Below are positions 23,282 through 35,800 of a stretch of DNA of 64,000 nt, in pieces. Source of the DNA: Desmodesmus armatus (taxonomy: Eukaryota; Chlorophyta; Chlorophyceae; Sphaeropleales; Scenedesmaceae). Below the pieces are notes generated by a model. The model was not told the DNA's origin. It ran no database searches and saw nothing but the letters and a program-made list of their open reading frames with translations. The position numbers were made by a program, and so were the translations under genes. Positions within the stretch are counted from its first letter, which is position 1. Each line of letters begins with the position of its first letter. The stretch is taken from assembly GCA_007449985.2 (NCBI GenBank), contig VIIQ02000134.1, positions 1 through 64,000 on the forward strand, written 5' to 3'.

Positions 23282-24051
23282 ACGTGTGCGCTTGATTTTC
23301 TTGGCTGTGATCAGACCTGAGAAGCAGAGCCCCAAGGGTTCTAGACAGTAGTGGTGATCAACCAACTACGTCACATAATTGTGGGGCCCCAGCAGCAGCC
23401 TCATGTGTGTTGGCCGTCCAGTCCCTTTGTTTTGCAGCGACTCAGTTTGCGCTGCTACGGATGCACATGCTGTGAAGCAAGATGTTGCCGCCACTCCTCC
23501 ACCCTTTGTTGCAGCTGGTTTCGCAGCGTAGCGCGTGAGCTGGGTACGTATGCGAAGCATAACATGTGTTGCTGGTCAGTTTCGGTTTGCATGGACGAAG
23601 TGTTGTGGAGCACGGGAAGGTTACGGTCAATGCAATGTTATGGTCATTGCAACAGCAGTACCAAGTGGTGACTGACAAGCCACAATGTGTGCTGGCAGCA
23701 CCCGTTTCTTGACCTGAGCTTGCGCCAAGAGATGCAAAGTGACAGCTGTGATACAGCTTGGCAACAAGCAGCACCTTGTACTGCAGGCGGCAGTCATCAT
23801 AACGTCATTACAAGTCTTTCCACAGTTTCCGTGTGCCTGTGGCAACAACGCTGCCCAGGTGGCATACAGCGCACCACCAAGCCAATCCAGTAACCAATGA
23901 GAGACACACCAGAAAGCCTGGGCCAACTCCAAACGTCATAGCCAGCAGTCCCAGTCCAAACACATACGGAACACCGACTGTAGTAACACTTCTCCTGCCA
24001 ACTGTTCTGTACATCCATGCCAGGCACGTGTGAACGTCCATTACATGATCA
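23282..24051. other. Convergent 3' intergenic region, kinase gene / NOP16-like gene
   Basis: 770 bp between two stop codons on opposite strands; no coding signal. For the minus-strand gene a TGTAA poly(A) candidate (TTACA on plus, 23808-23812) lies about 240 nt past the stop. I see no clear TGTAA for the kinase gene. Confidence 0.6.
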
Positions 24052-25817
24052 TCAGATGATCTTTTTCTTTGGTCGTTTCGTGGGCACCCTGAAATCGTGT
24101 CTGTCGCTGGGCCCAGTCCAGAAGGTGTGAGCCTCCAGCAGCTCCCGCAGCTTGCCAACACTGTGCTGCATAAGGTTCAGCTTGCGGTCACGAAACATCG
24201 CCTGCAAGGGGGGCACGCAGATATAAGCACAGTGGTCAAACTGTCACAGTCTTGGGGTGTTGCAACAGTTTGGGAGGTGTGCTGGCTGTTTGCGTGCTTG
24301 GATGTTGATGGGTGACCACAGGCGGTGTTGCTACCTCCCGGTCCACTGTGTCTGCACCAGTTTGCAGCTAGCAGCATGATGAGGTGCAGTGATTGGTAAG
24401 AGATGCAGCCCGTACGCTGTGTGAATCCAGCCGCCACCAGTGAATAGCGACGCGTGAACGGGCAGCAGCAAACATCCATGCATTTGCTGGGATTCGGTTA
24501 CTGGGCTGCTGTGCTGTTGTTGTGCACCAAAGGAGGCCAGCGTAGCAAGGATGGCGGCGTGCCAAGGGTGGGGGATGTCAAGTACAGATGCCCCGTACCT
24601 GCACATCATCTCCATGTGCTGCTACAAGCCGCTCCACAATCTGGCGCTGGTGTGTGGTGAGTCGCTTTGGGGGTGCCTTGCCTGTCTTCCGCTCCTTACT
24701 ACATGCAACCCGCAACTCTGCACCAAAGTGCACGACACATTATGGCACAGCACAAAACAATCAGGCTTACAGCTCAAGGGTTCGGAGGCACAAGCATCAG
24801 CCGAACAGCATACAGAACGGTCAGCCCTGCCCTGCCGCAAGATGCTGTGAAGAGAGTCGCGGCAGAAGACTCATGCGGCAAGGCAGATCACGGAGCGCGC
24901 ACACGTGCAGCAGCTCATAGGGCTGCCACACTGCATGCAGCACATCATGATGTCTCCAGCGCCCCGCCTGGCTGGGTTATTTGTCTCACCATCATCATCA
25001 GAGAAGGTCCCCCCGTCCTCTGCCTCCCGCTGCTCCTTTGACTTGAGGGGCTGCTGCCGCTGGTTGCGGCCAAACCCTTCGTTGGGGTCCAGCACAAAGT
25101 TATTGGCCTGGTAGTTTTCCGTCAGCGTGTCCGTCTCGTCCCACTTTACTCTGCAAACCACAGCACAGCATATACAGCCACGAAACAAAGTGGTGAGTGT
25201 GGGCGGCTGGCACAAGCCGTTTTGGAGGTCAACACTGATAACACAGCTTGTGGTGGAGCAGCACACAGCCTTTGGTGGAGCAGCACATACACGTGCTGAA
25301 CAGCTGCCGCCTCAAATCATCATGTCAACTGCCCTCAATGTGGTCACGGCTGGTTGCTGCAGGTGCAGTGCCATAATGTGACACTAGTCAGAGGGAGTCC
25401 CGGTCCCTGGCGTCACGACCCCCTTGCACCCCGTCAGCATGACGTACGCCCCCAGGGTGCAAGGTCGTCACTTCCATTTCGCTGGCGGCAGCTGTAAATA
25501 TGACTGCTATGATGCAGCTCCTGAAAGTCTGTGCCTCCAGCAACACAACAGCCCAACGGTGATTGCTGTCCGCATATGTGGGGAACACCCACCCACACCA
25601 TCCGTATGCTACGAATGATGCACTGAGGGCTGCAGTGGGTGTGCCAGCCGTGCACAGCAAGGTTGTCTGCTGCTCACTTTGCTTGTAGTTTGTCCTGCAG
25701 TGATGTGCGTCCTTCCAGCACCTCCAGGGGCAGCTGTGCCTTGGTGGTTTTCTTCACCTTCACCACACCCACACGCACCTTGCGCGCGTGCTTCTTCAGG
25801 CGGCGCCGTGAACCACC
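24052..25817 (-). CDS. NOP16: NOP16-like ribosome biogenesis protein (60S assembly)
   Basis: Four exons read by eye: 25678-25817, 24990-25150, 24599-24717, 24052-24201; phases agree at every junction. Order: a basic N-terminus (GGSRRRLKKHARKVRVG), then KWDETDTLTENYQ and LDPNEGFG, an acidic stretch (EDGGTFSDDD), KAPPKRLTTHQRQIVERLV and AMFRDRKLNLMQHSVGKL, ending in a Lys-rich tail (TKRPKKKII). The WD..T..ENY, LDPN and MxRDxKLNxMQxS motifs are those of the Nop16 family, nucleolar proteins needed for large ribosomal subunit maturation. The start codon is missing: the first exon seen begins in phase 0 after an acceptor, so a tiny ATG exon probably lies upstream between 25818 and about 26200. It is convergent with the kinase gene and divergent from TOP3B. 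Confidence 0.85.
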
Positions 25818-26430
25818 CTGCACACACAGCACACCATATTGTCGCACCAGGGGGTCAGGAGGACGGGGTGGGTGCAAGCGCTGCTGCCTCAGCTGCTGCT
25901 GCTGCTGCTGTTCCGCAGCAGCCACAGGACGCTCGTGTGTAGGTCGAGCAACTGATGCTGGAATTCTTGCTATGGTACAACTGATGCTGATACTGCAACC
26001 CCTGCTACAATAATAATGTGCAAAGCGCTGCCAAGGGGTGAATTAATCAGCCGGCTGCGTATGGTCTGGGTGTTTGATAGGGGCAAGCAGGGAAGCACGC
26101 TGTGCTTTGCCATTGTGTTGCAGCTCCCGGCCTCAGCTATGGAGGTGCTCCTCCACGCAGCACACCAATAGGGCGATCTCACTGGGGGACGAACGGTAAC
26201 CAACTCCCCAAATCTCACCATTGCAGCAGTCCACTTCCTCCTGGCTGCTGCTGTCTACGTGCCAAAGCTCTGGACAAACCTGCTGCCTGGGTGGCGTGCG
26301 GCTGATGGAGAACAGGAAGAAGGTAAGGAGAGAAGTAAAGCAGACACTGTGTAAAATGTATAGAGGGGAATACCCAAATTGCCGCCTTTCGGATAAAGCC
26401 TTGGTGACAGTGATGTGCTGCTGCTGCTGC

Positions 26431-26468
<38 letters not shown>

Positions 26469-26891
26469 TTGCTGCTGCAACGGAAGATGCCGGTGTCAAG
26501 CGCCACCCCAAACGTCTTGAACACAAAGAAGAACATCCAACTCTGAAACAGTCGTCATAACAGTAGTGTCGCAGTGCGTTGGGAATTGCGGGTTACTAAC
26601 CTGCGTGAGTCATGAATGCAAGCAGCGAGCAGCTTGCACTGCCACGCAGCCGAATTCACGCACAAGGGCAGCAGGTGCACTTTCAAGTATATGTGTGAGG
26701 GCTTCGTATCGCCATGCTTACAAGGCATGTGATCTGTGTTTGATCTGCTGGTTCTTGAAGCGTTGTCTGCTGGAGTGCCCTTGATGCTGTCAGTGATGTG
26801 GTGATCACATAAACGTCATCTGAATTGAACCCCCGTCCCACTCACCGCCACTGAGGCCCTACCGCGTGTAGTATCGGTGTGTGCGTGTGTC
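25818..26891. promoter_or_regulatory. Divergent upstream region shared by NOP16-like gene and TOP3B
   Basis: About 1.07 kb between two head-to-head genes. It should contain both promoters, 5' UTRs and the undetected NOP16 first exon. The only strong feature is the CTG/CTGTTG microsatellite at 26417-26478. I cannot name a TATA box or initiator. Confidence 0.45.
26417..26478. repeat. (TGC)n/(TGCTGT)n microsatellite
   Basis: About 62 bp of uninterrupted CTG and CTGTTG units in the TOP3B/NOP16 upstream region. Confidence 0.9.
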
Positions 26892-29800
26892 ATGGGTGTC
26901 TCAGTGCTCATGGTGGCTGAGAAGCCCAGCCTTGCACAGTCCATCGCGCACTTCCTCAGCAATGGCCAGGTGGGGTAGAGAGATGGGGCTGGGCAGGGGT
27001 AGTAAGGGCCCGTACTACCCCTGGGGCTGGTTAGGGGCTTGGCCAGCCCAGGAGTCCTGGCAGAACCCCACTGTGTCAAGGGTTGAAGGACTGACGCATA
27101 GTTGACTACAACCTGCACATGCTGGACAGTGAAAGGCAGTCAGGAGGGGATTCTTGGTACACAGGGGTTTCAACCAACGGGGTGATCAATGCATTGCGCA
27201 GCATGGAAAGCCACATCAGGCACAGCAACCGCTCCACAGCAGCCTTAGGAGAGCCTGAGAAGCCCTGATGCTTCAACTACACCCCCCCACACACACACAC
27301 ACACAAAACCCTTTCGCCCTTGTCTTCCTCAGATGTCATCTCGGCGTGGGGGTCTGGATGTGCATGAGTGGCGCGGCACATTTCAGGGTGGTCCGGCCTC
27401 CTTCAAGATGACGTCAGTGATTGGCCACGTGTACAGCCTGGACTTCCCCCAGCCTACAACAGCTGGGACAGGGTGGACCCACTGGAGCTCTTCGACGCAC
27501 AAACACTCAAGAGCGAGGCAAACGCAAAGGTGTGCAGGACACGCACACACAGCACTAGCTCAGCCCATGTGTGCCGTATGCCAACACAGACCCCCGCCGC
27601 ACTCCGGGGCGGAGGAGGCGCTTCAGTGGTAGTGCCACTGTGCTGGTTTGCTGGTGTGCTGCACAATTTGTTTGCTTGTGTGCATTGGCATTGTGCACTG
27701 TGCTGTTGCCTCAGGCTCCCAGGGGCTGGTCCTGTACGCCTCAATAGCTCCAGCCCATGCAGCCCCATGGTCCTGTACCTGCTGGACAAGTGAGGAGGGC
27801 TGCTGTGGTCGCGACCATCCTTCGTCACTGCAGCCGTTGCACTGAGTGCATCTCAGCTGAGCTGTGGACAACCGTATGCCTGTTCAGTGAGCGACTTTCC
27901 TGGTCCATCCCCCCCCCCCTGTTGTGCTTTCAGGCTCAGGTGTGCCGGCACCTACACCATGAGGGCAAGGCCATGGACTACCTGGTGCTGTGGCTGGACT
28001 GCGACAGGGAGGGAGAGAACATCTGCTTCGAGGTGACCACACCTGTATATCAACTTTTCTTTTTTGGGTTACTGCCAGCCGGTGCAGCACGTGGGATTTA
28101 GTCTGAGCAGACCAGCCAGGAAAGCACGCACAATCTTCCAATGCTGCTCTCTAATGTATGTGGCAGCTCCACACAACAGGCTGTGTACATGCACACAGGA
28201 CTGGCAGCAGGGGCAGGGGCAGGGGCAGGGGCAGGGCGCACCTGCATGCCTGGCACCAGGGCAGGTGCCTGGTGTTGTGCTAAGCATGTAGACTGAAGTG
28301 AAGGCAGGACTTGGGGGAGGCCGCATTTGTGTCGACAACTTATGTGTGACCGATCAATGCATCCCACCAGGGCGGAGGCAAAGTTATGTGGCATCATACA
28401 TGTGGTGTGTGTGGGGTGGGAAATGGCAGGAGGAGCCTTGTCTGACAGTGTTGTGTGTTGACGTGTAGCCGTGGTCCATGCTGCACTGTGCAGGTGATGG
28501 ACAACGTGGTCCCTGCCATGCGGCGTGCTGGGCCTGGTGTGCAGCAGGTGTTCAGGGCACGATTCAGTGCAGTCAGCGCGCCTGAAGTGAACGCAGCAAT
28601 GGTGGGCACTGAAACTGGCCTGCGGGAGGGGGGGGGGGGGCGGGAGGGGAAGGGGAGGCGCGGCGGGAGGGGCGGGGAGGAGAAGGCGGCGGAGGGGGAG
28701 GGGGCATAGGGGTTAAGGAGGGCAGAGGCTGCTAGCAGCACTATCCCTCACCGCTTGCCAACTGTCATTGCAGCGTGTGGGCCCAATGCTGCTGCCGCCT
28801 TGTGAAAGGGCACGTCATACTCTGGTCGCCTACAGGATGCCCAGATTGCAACCAAGGTTGTGTTGTGTGGCAGCACAGCGGTGAGCACTTGCATTGGAGG
28901 GCGTGCAGCCTGAAGCACCCTGTCTTCAGAGACCTCCCCGTGTTTCTCCACCACCCCCAACACACAAATTGCCGGCTTTATATGGGATGCTGTAGAACCT
29001 GTGTGAATAACATGACATGTCTCCCATGTACGCTACGTGTGCAACTCACAATGCTAGCACCGCATGCATGTGCACTCGATGCCTCCTCTATGTGTTGACA
29101 CATGAGTTGCAACCAGCCAAACCAATACAGTTCGGATGTATGGTAAGGTCGCAGGAGGGCACATACCTTGATGTAGAGAGCCTTTACACGTCAACATAAA
29201 GTAGGACGCTCACCTGGATACTTGTGTGTGGCCCCTGCCCCGCAGAAGAGCTTGGCTGCCCCCAACCAGCATGAGGCGCTGGCTGTTGATGCACGACAGG
29301 AGCTGGACCTCAAGGTGTGGGGGGGGGGCAGGCGGTCAGCGGCCTGAGGGGGGGGGCGGGGAGGGGCTTGCGGGTGTGAGAGCAGGCAGTCGATGGCTTG
29401 ACAGGGGAGGGTGAGGGCAGGCGGTCAGGGGGGTTGAGGGGGGAGGGTTTTAGGGGCTTGGGGTGGTGTGAGGTGCTTCAGGGTCGGGTTTGAGGCGCCT
29501 GAGCGGGGGTGGGAGGGCAGGCCGTCAGGGGCTGGGCTGGAGGCTGGGCTGGAGGGTGGGCTGGAGGGTGGGCGCGGCGTCTGCCATAAAAATGCCTCTA
29601 ATGCGTGTACAGCCGTGGCAGCCAGAAGATCACGTAGAAAGAAGGGCAGGGGGGCAGGTGGTCAGGGGCTTGAGGGTGGGTGTAAAGGCAGGCGGTCAGG
29701 GGCTTGACCCGGAGGGGGGGGGAGATGGGTGTCGGGTGTGGCCGTTGCAGGTGAAGACCCCCCATTCAGCTGTGGGCAGTGTGCTGAGGCGGAGACTGAG

Positions 29801-32800
29801 CGGCAGACACAGCTCACTGGAACTTGGAGGCGTCAAGGATGTGCCCATTATCGTGCAGAGTCCTGCAATCAGTTCTGCTGGGCTGTCTGTTTACGGTGGC
29901 CATAGTAGTTCCACTGTACATGCATGCCCCATGCCTGCTGACTCATGGAGTGCTGCTCCTGTGTGCTGCATGCAGGTTGGTGTGGCGTTCACTCGTTTCC
30001 AGACACGCTTCTTCCAGGGCAGGTGAGCAGCACAGCTCCTTCTTCCTGCCTGTGAATATATATATCACTGACTTGGTGTACATCATTATGTTTTGTTATA
30101 CAAAATACATGTATTAGAGTATGTTTCTGAAAGCTGTGAATATCATACATTTGATTGTATGCAGTTATCAACTTGAAAGTCAAGTAACTTCCGTTCTGCT
30201 CACTGCGAGTGTCCAGCGCCAACCAGCTGCTGTGCTGTTGCCTGTGTGTGCCTGGGTGCAGGTACGGCAACCTTGACGCTGCGGTGCTGTCATATGGACC
30301 ATGCCAGGTGCGGCCAAGGCGCAACCGCACTGCCAGGGGCCACACTGCCGCTGCTTACATAATTGCATTTTCACTTTTCCAAAATGCAATCAATGAGTTA
30401 TCATGATCAAAGCTTGCTCACTTGCTTGCGTTGCCAGCACCCATCTCTACCCCGGGCTCCTTGTCAGGTGGTGGTGCCAGAGCATGATGCACCGGCTGGT
30501 GTGACACATTGGAACTGTGTACGGCTTGCGAAGCACCTTCTATCTGTACGTGTGGCCAGCCAAGGAACCCCCCCCCTCCCTGTCATCCGACACTAAACAC
30601 GGCTGGAGCTGTGTTGTGTGCAGACCCCCACACTGGGCTTTTGTGTTGAGCGGCACCAAGCCATCGTGGCCTTCCAGCCTGAACCCTACTGGGTGGTCAG
30701 ACCAACACCCGCCAAGGTGGGCAGACACCGCCAACAGCCAGCAGGCAACAGCAGGGTGCACTTTTTTGAAGTTTGCGAGGGAGGGGGGAGGGGAGCTGCC
30801 AGGCGCACACCAGGTTTGCTTGCACAGCTTTGCACTCTCTAAGTTTGTTGTGTCACTCTTGGAGGTGTGCCCTTGAGTGCCCAGTTGCTGCTGGGGGGTA
30901 CAAATAATGTCTCGTGCAGATGCGTATGGGGTGATGGGGTGTGCTACACTGCACACAAACTATCCTGCTTACCATGCTGCCGCCAGGGCATACTGCTCCC
31001 CCTGCGCCTGCTCCTCAAGCATCTCTCCTTGCCTGCCGTGCCGGTGCTGCTGCTGCTGCTGCTGCTGCTGCTGTGTCAGGCTGGTGAGCGCTGTGCCTTG
31101 AGTGGGTGCGTGGGCGTGTGTTTGACCAGGACGTGGGTGGCCTGTTGGCTGCTGCAGTGCGCGAGGCAGGAGGTCTGCAGGTGGTGTCAGTCAGCAGCAA
31201 GGACGAGGTGAAGCAGCGACCCAGTGGGCTCAACACAGTGGAGCTGCTCAAGGTGGCCAGCAGCTCACTCAACATAGGGCCCGCACACGCAATGCAGGTG
31301 AGACGGCAGCTGGACCTGAACAAACCCCTGGACCCACGCAATGCAGGTGCTGCAGCAGCTGGAGCTGCACGCGACACATGGGGGGCAAGCTGAGCCAGAT
31401 GCAAACACAGAGATGCAGGTTGGGGGGCTGAGCTGTGCAAGCACTGTGCCTGTGCCTGCGTGCAGGCCGGGGAGCAGGAGCCAGCGCGTGCGCATGGGTG
31501 GAGCGCCCGGGCAGCATCATTGTGTACGCATATTTTCCGCATTGTGTCCGCATAGTGTGTGTGCGAGTGTGTTTGTGTTGTGCTGTCAGGTTGCTGAGCG
31601 TCTGTACACCAGTGGCTACCTGAGTTACCCCCGCACTGAGTCGTCAGCATACCCAACAAACTTTGACATCAAGGGTGAGGGGGGCTGAGCACAGGACTGG
31701 TTGGTGTTGCCAAGGGCCTGCTTGCTGCAGGCATGAATCATGTATGGCTTGCACATGTGGTGTTTGCGAGATTTATTGGCTTCACAATCGGGGTTTGTTT
31801 CAGGCGCGTGAGCCCTACAATCACCACCACTAGTCCTACAATCACCACCACTTCAGGGGCAGCCTACACGCCACTACCTGACGATTTAGCAGTGTATCGG
31901 AAGCATGCTAGTTAGCACGTATGTAACACTACATGCACAGCCAGCCGTGGCCAACGAAGCTGGTGTGCAGCCCACATACAGTTATACTTGATGCCGCCTT
32001 CATTCCTGAGCGCCATGTCCGGTCTCTGCTGTGTGTTACGTGTGTGCTGCTGCACGTGTGTTAAGCAGAGAGAATACAGATGTATCTAGCATGTAGGCAA
32101 CATATCAGTGTGTGTGTCTGTGTGTGATCCTGCAGGCACCTTGTCTGCCCAGGTGTCCCACCCCATATGGGGCGAGTATGCTGCATCACTGCTGCAACAG
32201 GGGGTCGCCAAGCCTAAGGTCAGTGGTGATACAAGGGTTTCTCCTGGACAGGGTTTGAACCCATGAAACGTAAAGGTTGGATCGTACAGCCAGTACATGT
32301 GTGTGTGTGTGTGTGTGTGTGCGTGCGTGTGTGCGTGCGTGCGTGCGTGCGTGCGTGTCTCTCTCAACAATGCGGCGGATGCCGGACTTCTCTTGGATGC
32401 ATATCAGAGACATGCTGGCACAAGTGGCGTGATTCGCAATGTGAAATGGATTGCTTGGGCGGGCAGCACAGTCGTGCTAAACAGGCAATACCCCCCCCCC
32501 ACCCACCCACCCACACACACACACACACCAAGTGTCTCACACACTCAGCGCACACATCGTGCACTCCCTGGCTGTTACTGCCTGTCACACTTATCACACT
32601 TGTCCAGGGTGGTGTGGATGTCGGTGACCACCCCCCATCACCCCTGTGCGGGCGGCCACTGAGTCGGAACTGGGTGGAGGGGATGCCTGGCTGATATACG
32701 ACTACGTGGCCAGACATTTCCTGGGGTCACTCAGCGGGGACTGCGTGCTCAAGAAGACCAAGGCGGTGCTCACGGGGTGAGGCAGACACACAGGGACGCA

Positions 32801-35800
32801 CCAGGTAGTGGCAGGGGGGACATGCCTCGCTGCCTCGGCAGTTCTGGGGGGGGGGGAGTTCCAGGCAAGGGGGGGGGGGACTTCCAGGGGGCAGGGGGGC
32901 AGTTCCAGGGGGGGGTTGTAGGAGGGGTGTAGGTGCTGCCTGTTGATCTGGCATGTGCTTGCATGGAGGCTTTCTGGGTGCCCACGGGGATTGAGATGTT
33001 GGGGTGCATGTGATGCACAGTGCTTGTCAGGTGCGCTCACCACTGCCTGCTTGTGGCATACGATGCAGGTTCACGGTGTGAGGTGGCGGTGTGCATGTGC
33101 TCCGCATGACACTGGTAGGACTTGATGGACCCCACAGACGGCGCTGCGTGTTGCTGTTGCTGTTATGTGTGTGTGCAGTGGTGGTGAGTCGTTCACTGCC
33201 AGTGGCAGTGTGCTGCTGCGCCCTGGCTTCACAGCAATCATGCCTGGAGGGTAAGTCGGGAGGGGGGGGGGGGGGGGAGGGCCGGGTGGGGGGGGGGGCT
33301 GCTCCAAGGAGGGGTGATCACAATGTGCGGCATCGCCATGCACTATGTGGGTCCATTGGTAGCCATATGCCCTGGAAGGTGAGTCACGGTAAGTCACCTG
33401 GGGGGGGGGGCTTGCCTGCTGAGGCCAGCTCACACTAGGCGGGTAACCGCTCTTCATAATCACCACGGAGCCCCTACCTTTCATCCGGCGGCTACACAGC
33501 CTTGAATGTGGGTGGTGAAGTGGGAGGGTGATCACAGTGTGCGGCATCATCACACAGCACAAACTGTGGGGCATTATGGTGTGGTGTTCACCACACCATT
33601 ATGCAGATTGACTGCCCGCACTGCATGCTGTGCTGTCGTATGTAGCAACAGCAACAAACAGCTTGTTACAGGTTGTTGGTGCATCATACGTCATGTGTAG
33701 GCATGGGAAGTGCATCCAGCCAATGCATGAACCATTCAAACCAAACACATGGCACAGGCCAACACCAGCACAAGATGGGTCTGTGTCTGCTCCATATCAA
33801 GGCTGGGCGGGTGTGCTGACCAAACCCAGCTGTCGCGTGTGACATGTGTCGTGTGTTGTGTGTCACAGGCCAGCCAGAGTGAGCCGCTGCCGCCCCTGAG
33901 TGAAGGTCAGCTGCTGCCACTCAAGGATGTGGAGCTCACTGCCGGGAAGACTAGTGTGAGGCACTGATCATGAGTGGGACACGGTTAGGCTGTGGAGACC
34001 ACTGAGAGGTCACACACGGCCCTCTTCAAACAACGCTGAATGCCTGGCATGTCAGCGTCACCCCTCTCTCTCTCTCACTGTGTTGCTGAGTGGGCAATGC
34101 ACCAGTGGCTGCAGCATTGGCAGCTGACACACTGACGGTCACAGCACCTGTTGCGCAATGCATGCTAGAGTCATGCCTGCATGCTGCGTGTCTGAGTTAG
34201 ACTTGAACCTTGAGTCAAGGCGATTCACAACCTTGCTGACAGTTGGTGTGTGTGTGTGTGTGTGTGCTGTGTGTGCAGCCTCCTGACCACCTGACTGAGG
34301 CGGAGTTGATTGGTCTGATGGAGAAGCACGGCATCGGCACGGACGCAAGCATACCCACACACATCAACAACATATGTGAGAGAAACTACGTGCAGGTGGG
34401 TCGGCACACGGGACGGCCATCATGAGCACTGGGGCCAGGGGGGCCCATGTGACAGCCATGTGGCGTGCAGGTGGGCCCACGTGACTGCCTCACTGGCCCT
34501 GGTGGCAAGGGAGGGGCACCTCTGCACTGGAGCATGCCCCAAGCATTGGAGCAACAGCGCCCCATGCGTGTTGTGCGTGACCCGTGCATATGGGGGCCAC
34601 TCAACCCAGCATCCTGCAGCAGGGCTGGACTCAACAGTCTGTTGAACCAATACACACGGCAGTGTGGTCGTGCGCTGTTGTGCGTTGGCCCTGCTGCGCT
34701 GCCTCCCTCCGTCCCTCCCTCCCTCATTGACCCCTTTCCCTCTCTCCCTCCCTCATCTACCTCCCTGCCTCCCTCCTCCTCTCCCTCATCACTCCCTCCC
34801 TCCCTCCCTCCCTCCGTTGAGGTTGCTGCTGGTCGCCGTGTGGTGCCCACTGAGCTGGGCATCACCCTCATCAGGGGCTACCAGATGATAGACCCAGAGC
34901 TGTGCAGGCCGCAGGTGGGAACAGCAGACGGGGCAGGGCGCGCGCGCGCGCGCGCGGGGGGGGGGGGCAGGGCGGGACGGGGCAGGGCGGACCTGGTGCG
35001 ACAAGGTTGCTTGCAGCACCTGACAGCCTAACACAAGGGCTGGTGGGCTGCAGCGTTCAGCTTATCACACTGATCATGAGTCATCCATTACTACTGTGGG
35101 TGGTTTAGTGTGTTTGTCGACCAGTGCAGCTGTTTCCAGGCCACGCATCCCGGCACACATGTTGCACTCAAAGCACACACAGCCTGTCAAGATGCGGTCA
35201 CACGGCTTACCCTCGATTGCCCAGCCACCCCGCACCAGCTTCAGAGGGGTTTCTGCTATCCTTTGTTCTCGCAGGTTCGTGCCCATGTTGAGCAGCAGAT
35301 AGGGCTGATCGCTGAGGGCAAGGCTCACAAGGACGCAGTGGTCAGCCACACCCTCGAGCAGTTCAGGCAAAAGTGAGTCTGGGGACCCCCGGGGCCGCCC
35401 ACACCCTCAGGCTGTAAGGACAGGTGGGGTGTGTGCGTGCGGGGGGGGGGGGGGGGGGGGGTAGTCTAGCATGCTAGAAATAGCCACCCCTCTGAGCCTC
35501 AACTGACACCAGTGCTTCTCCATAGGCGTAGTCACTCACTTCCTTACATTCTTCTTGTGACACCCCCTACTAACTGAGGCAGGGGCCACAGGCGGGACTG
35601 CCAGCTGGCTGACTTCAGGGGGTCATCTGTCCATGACCTCAATAGCCATGCCGACAACCCTGCAATAATCATGGCAGTCATGCACACAGATAAACACTGA
35701 TGTACACCGTAATTACAGGTAGGCAAGCTGCAGCTGCCGGCACCAACACCACCTCTGCCCGTAGTGGTCCTCCACTCAAATCCAGCACACTGCCTGTGCT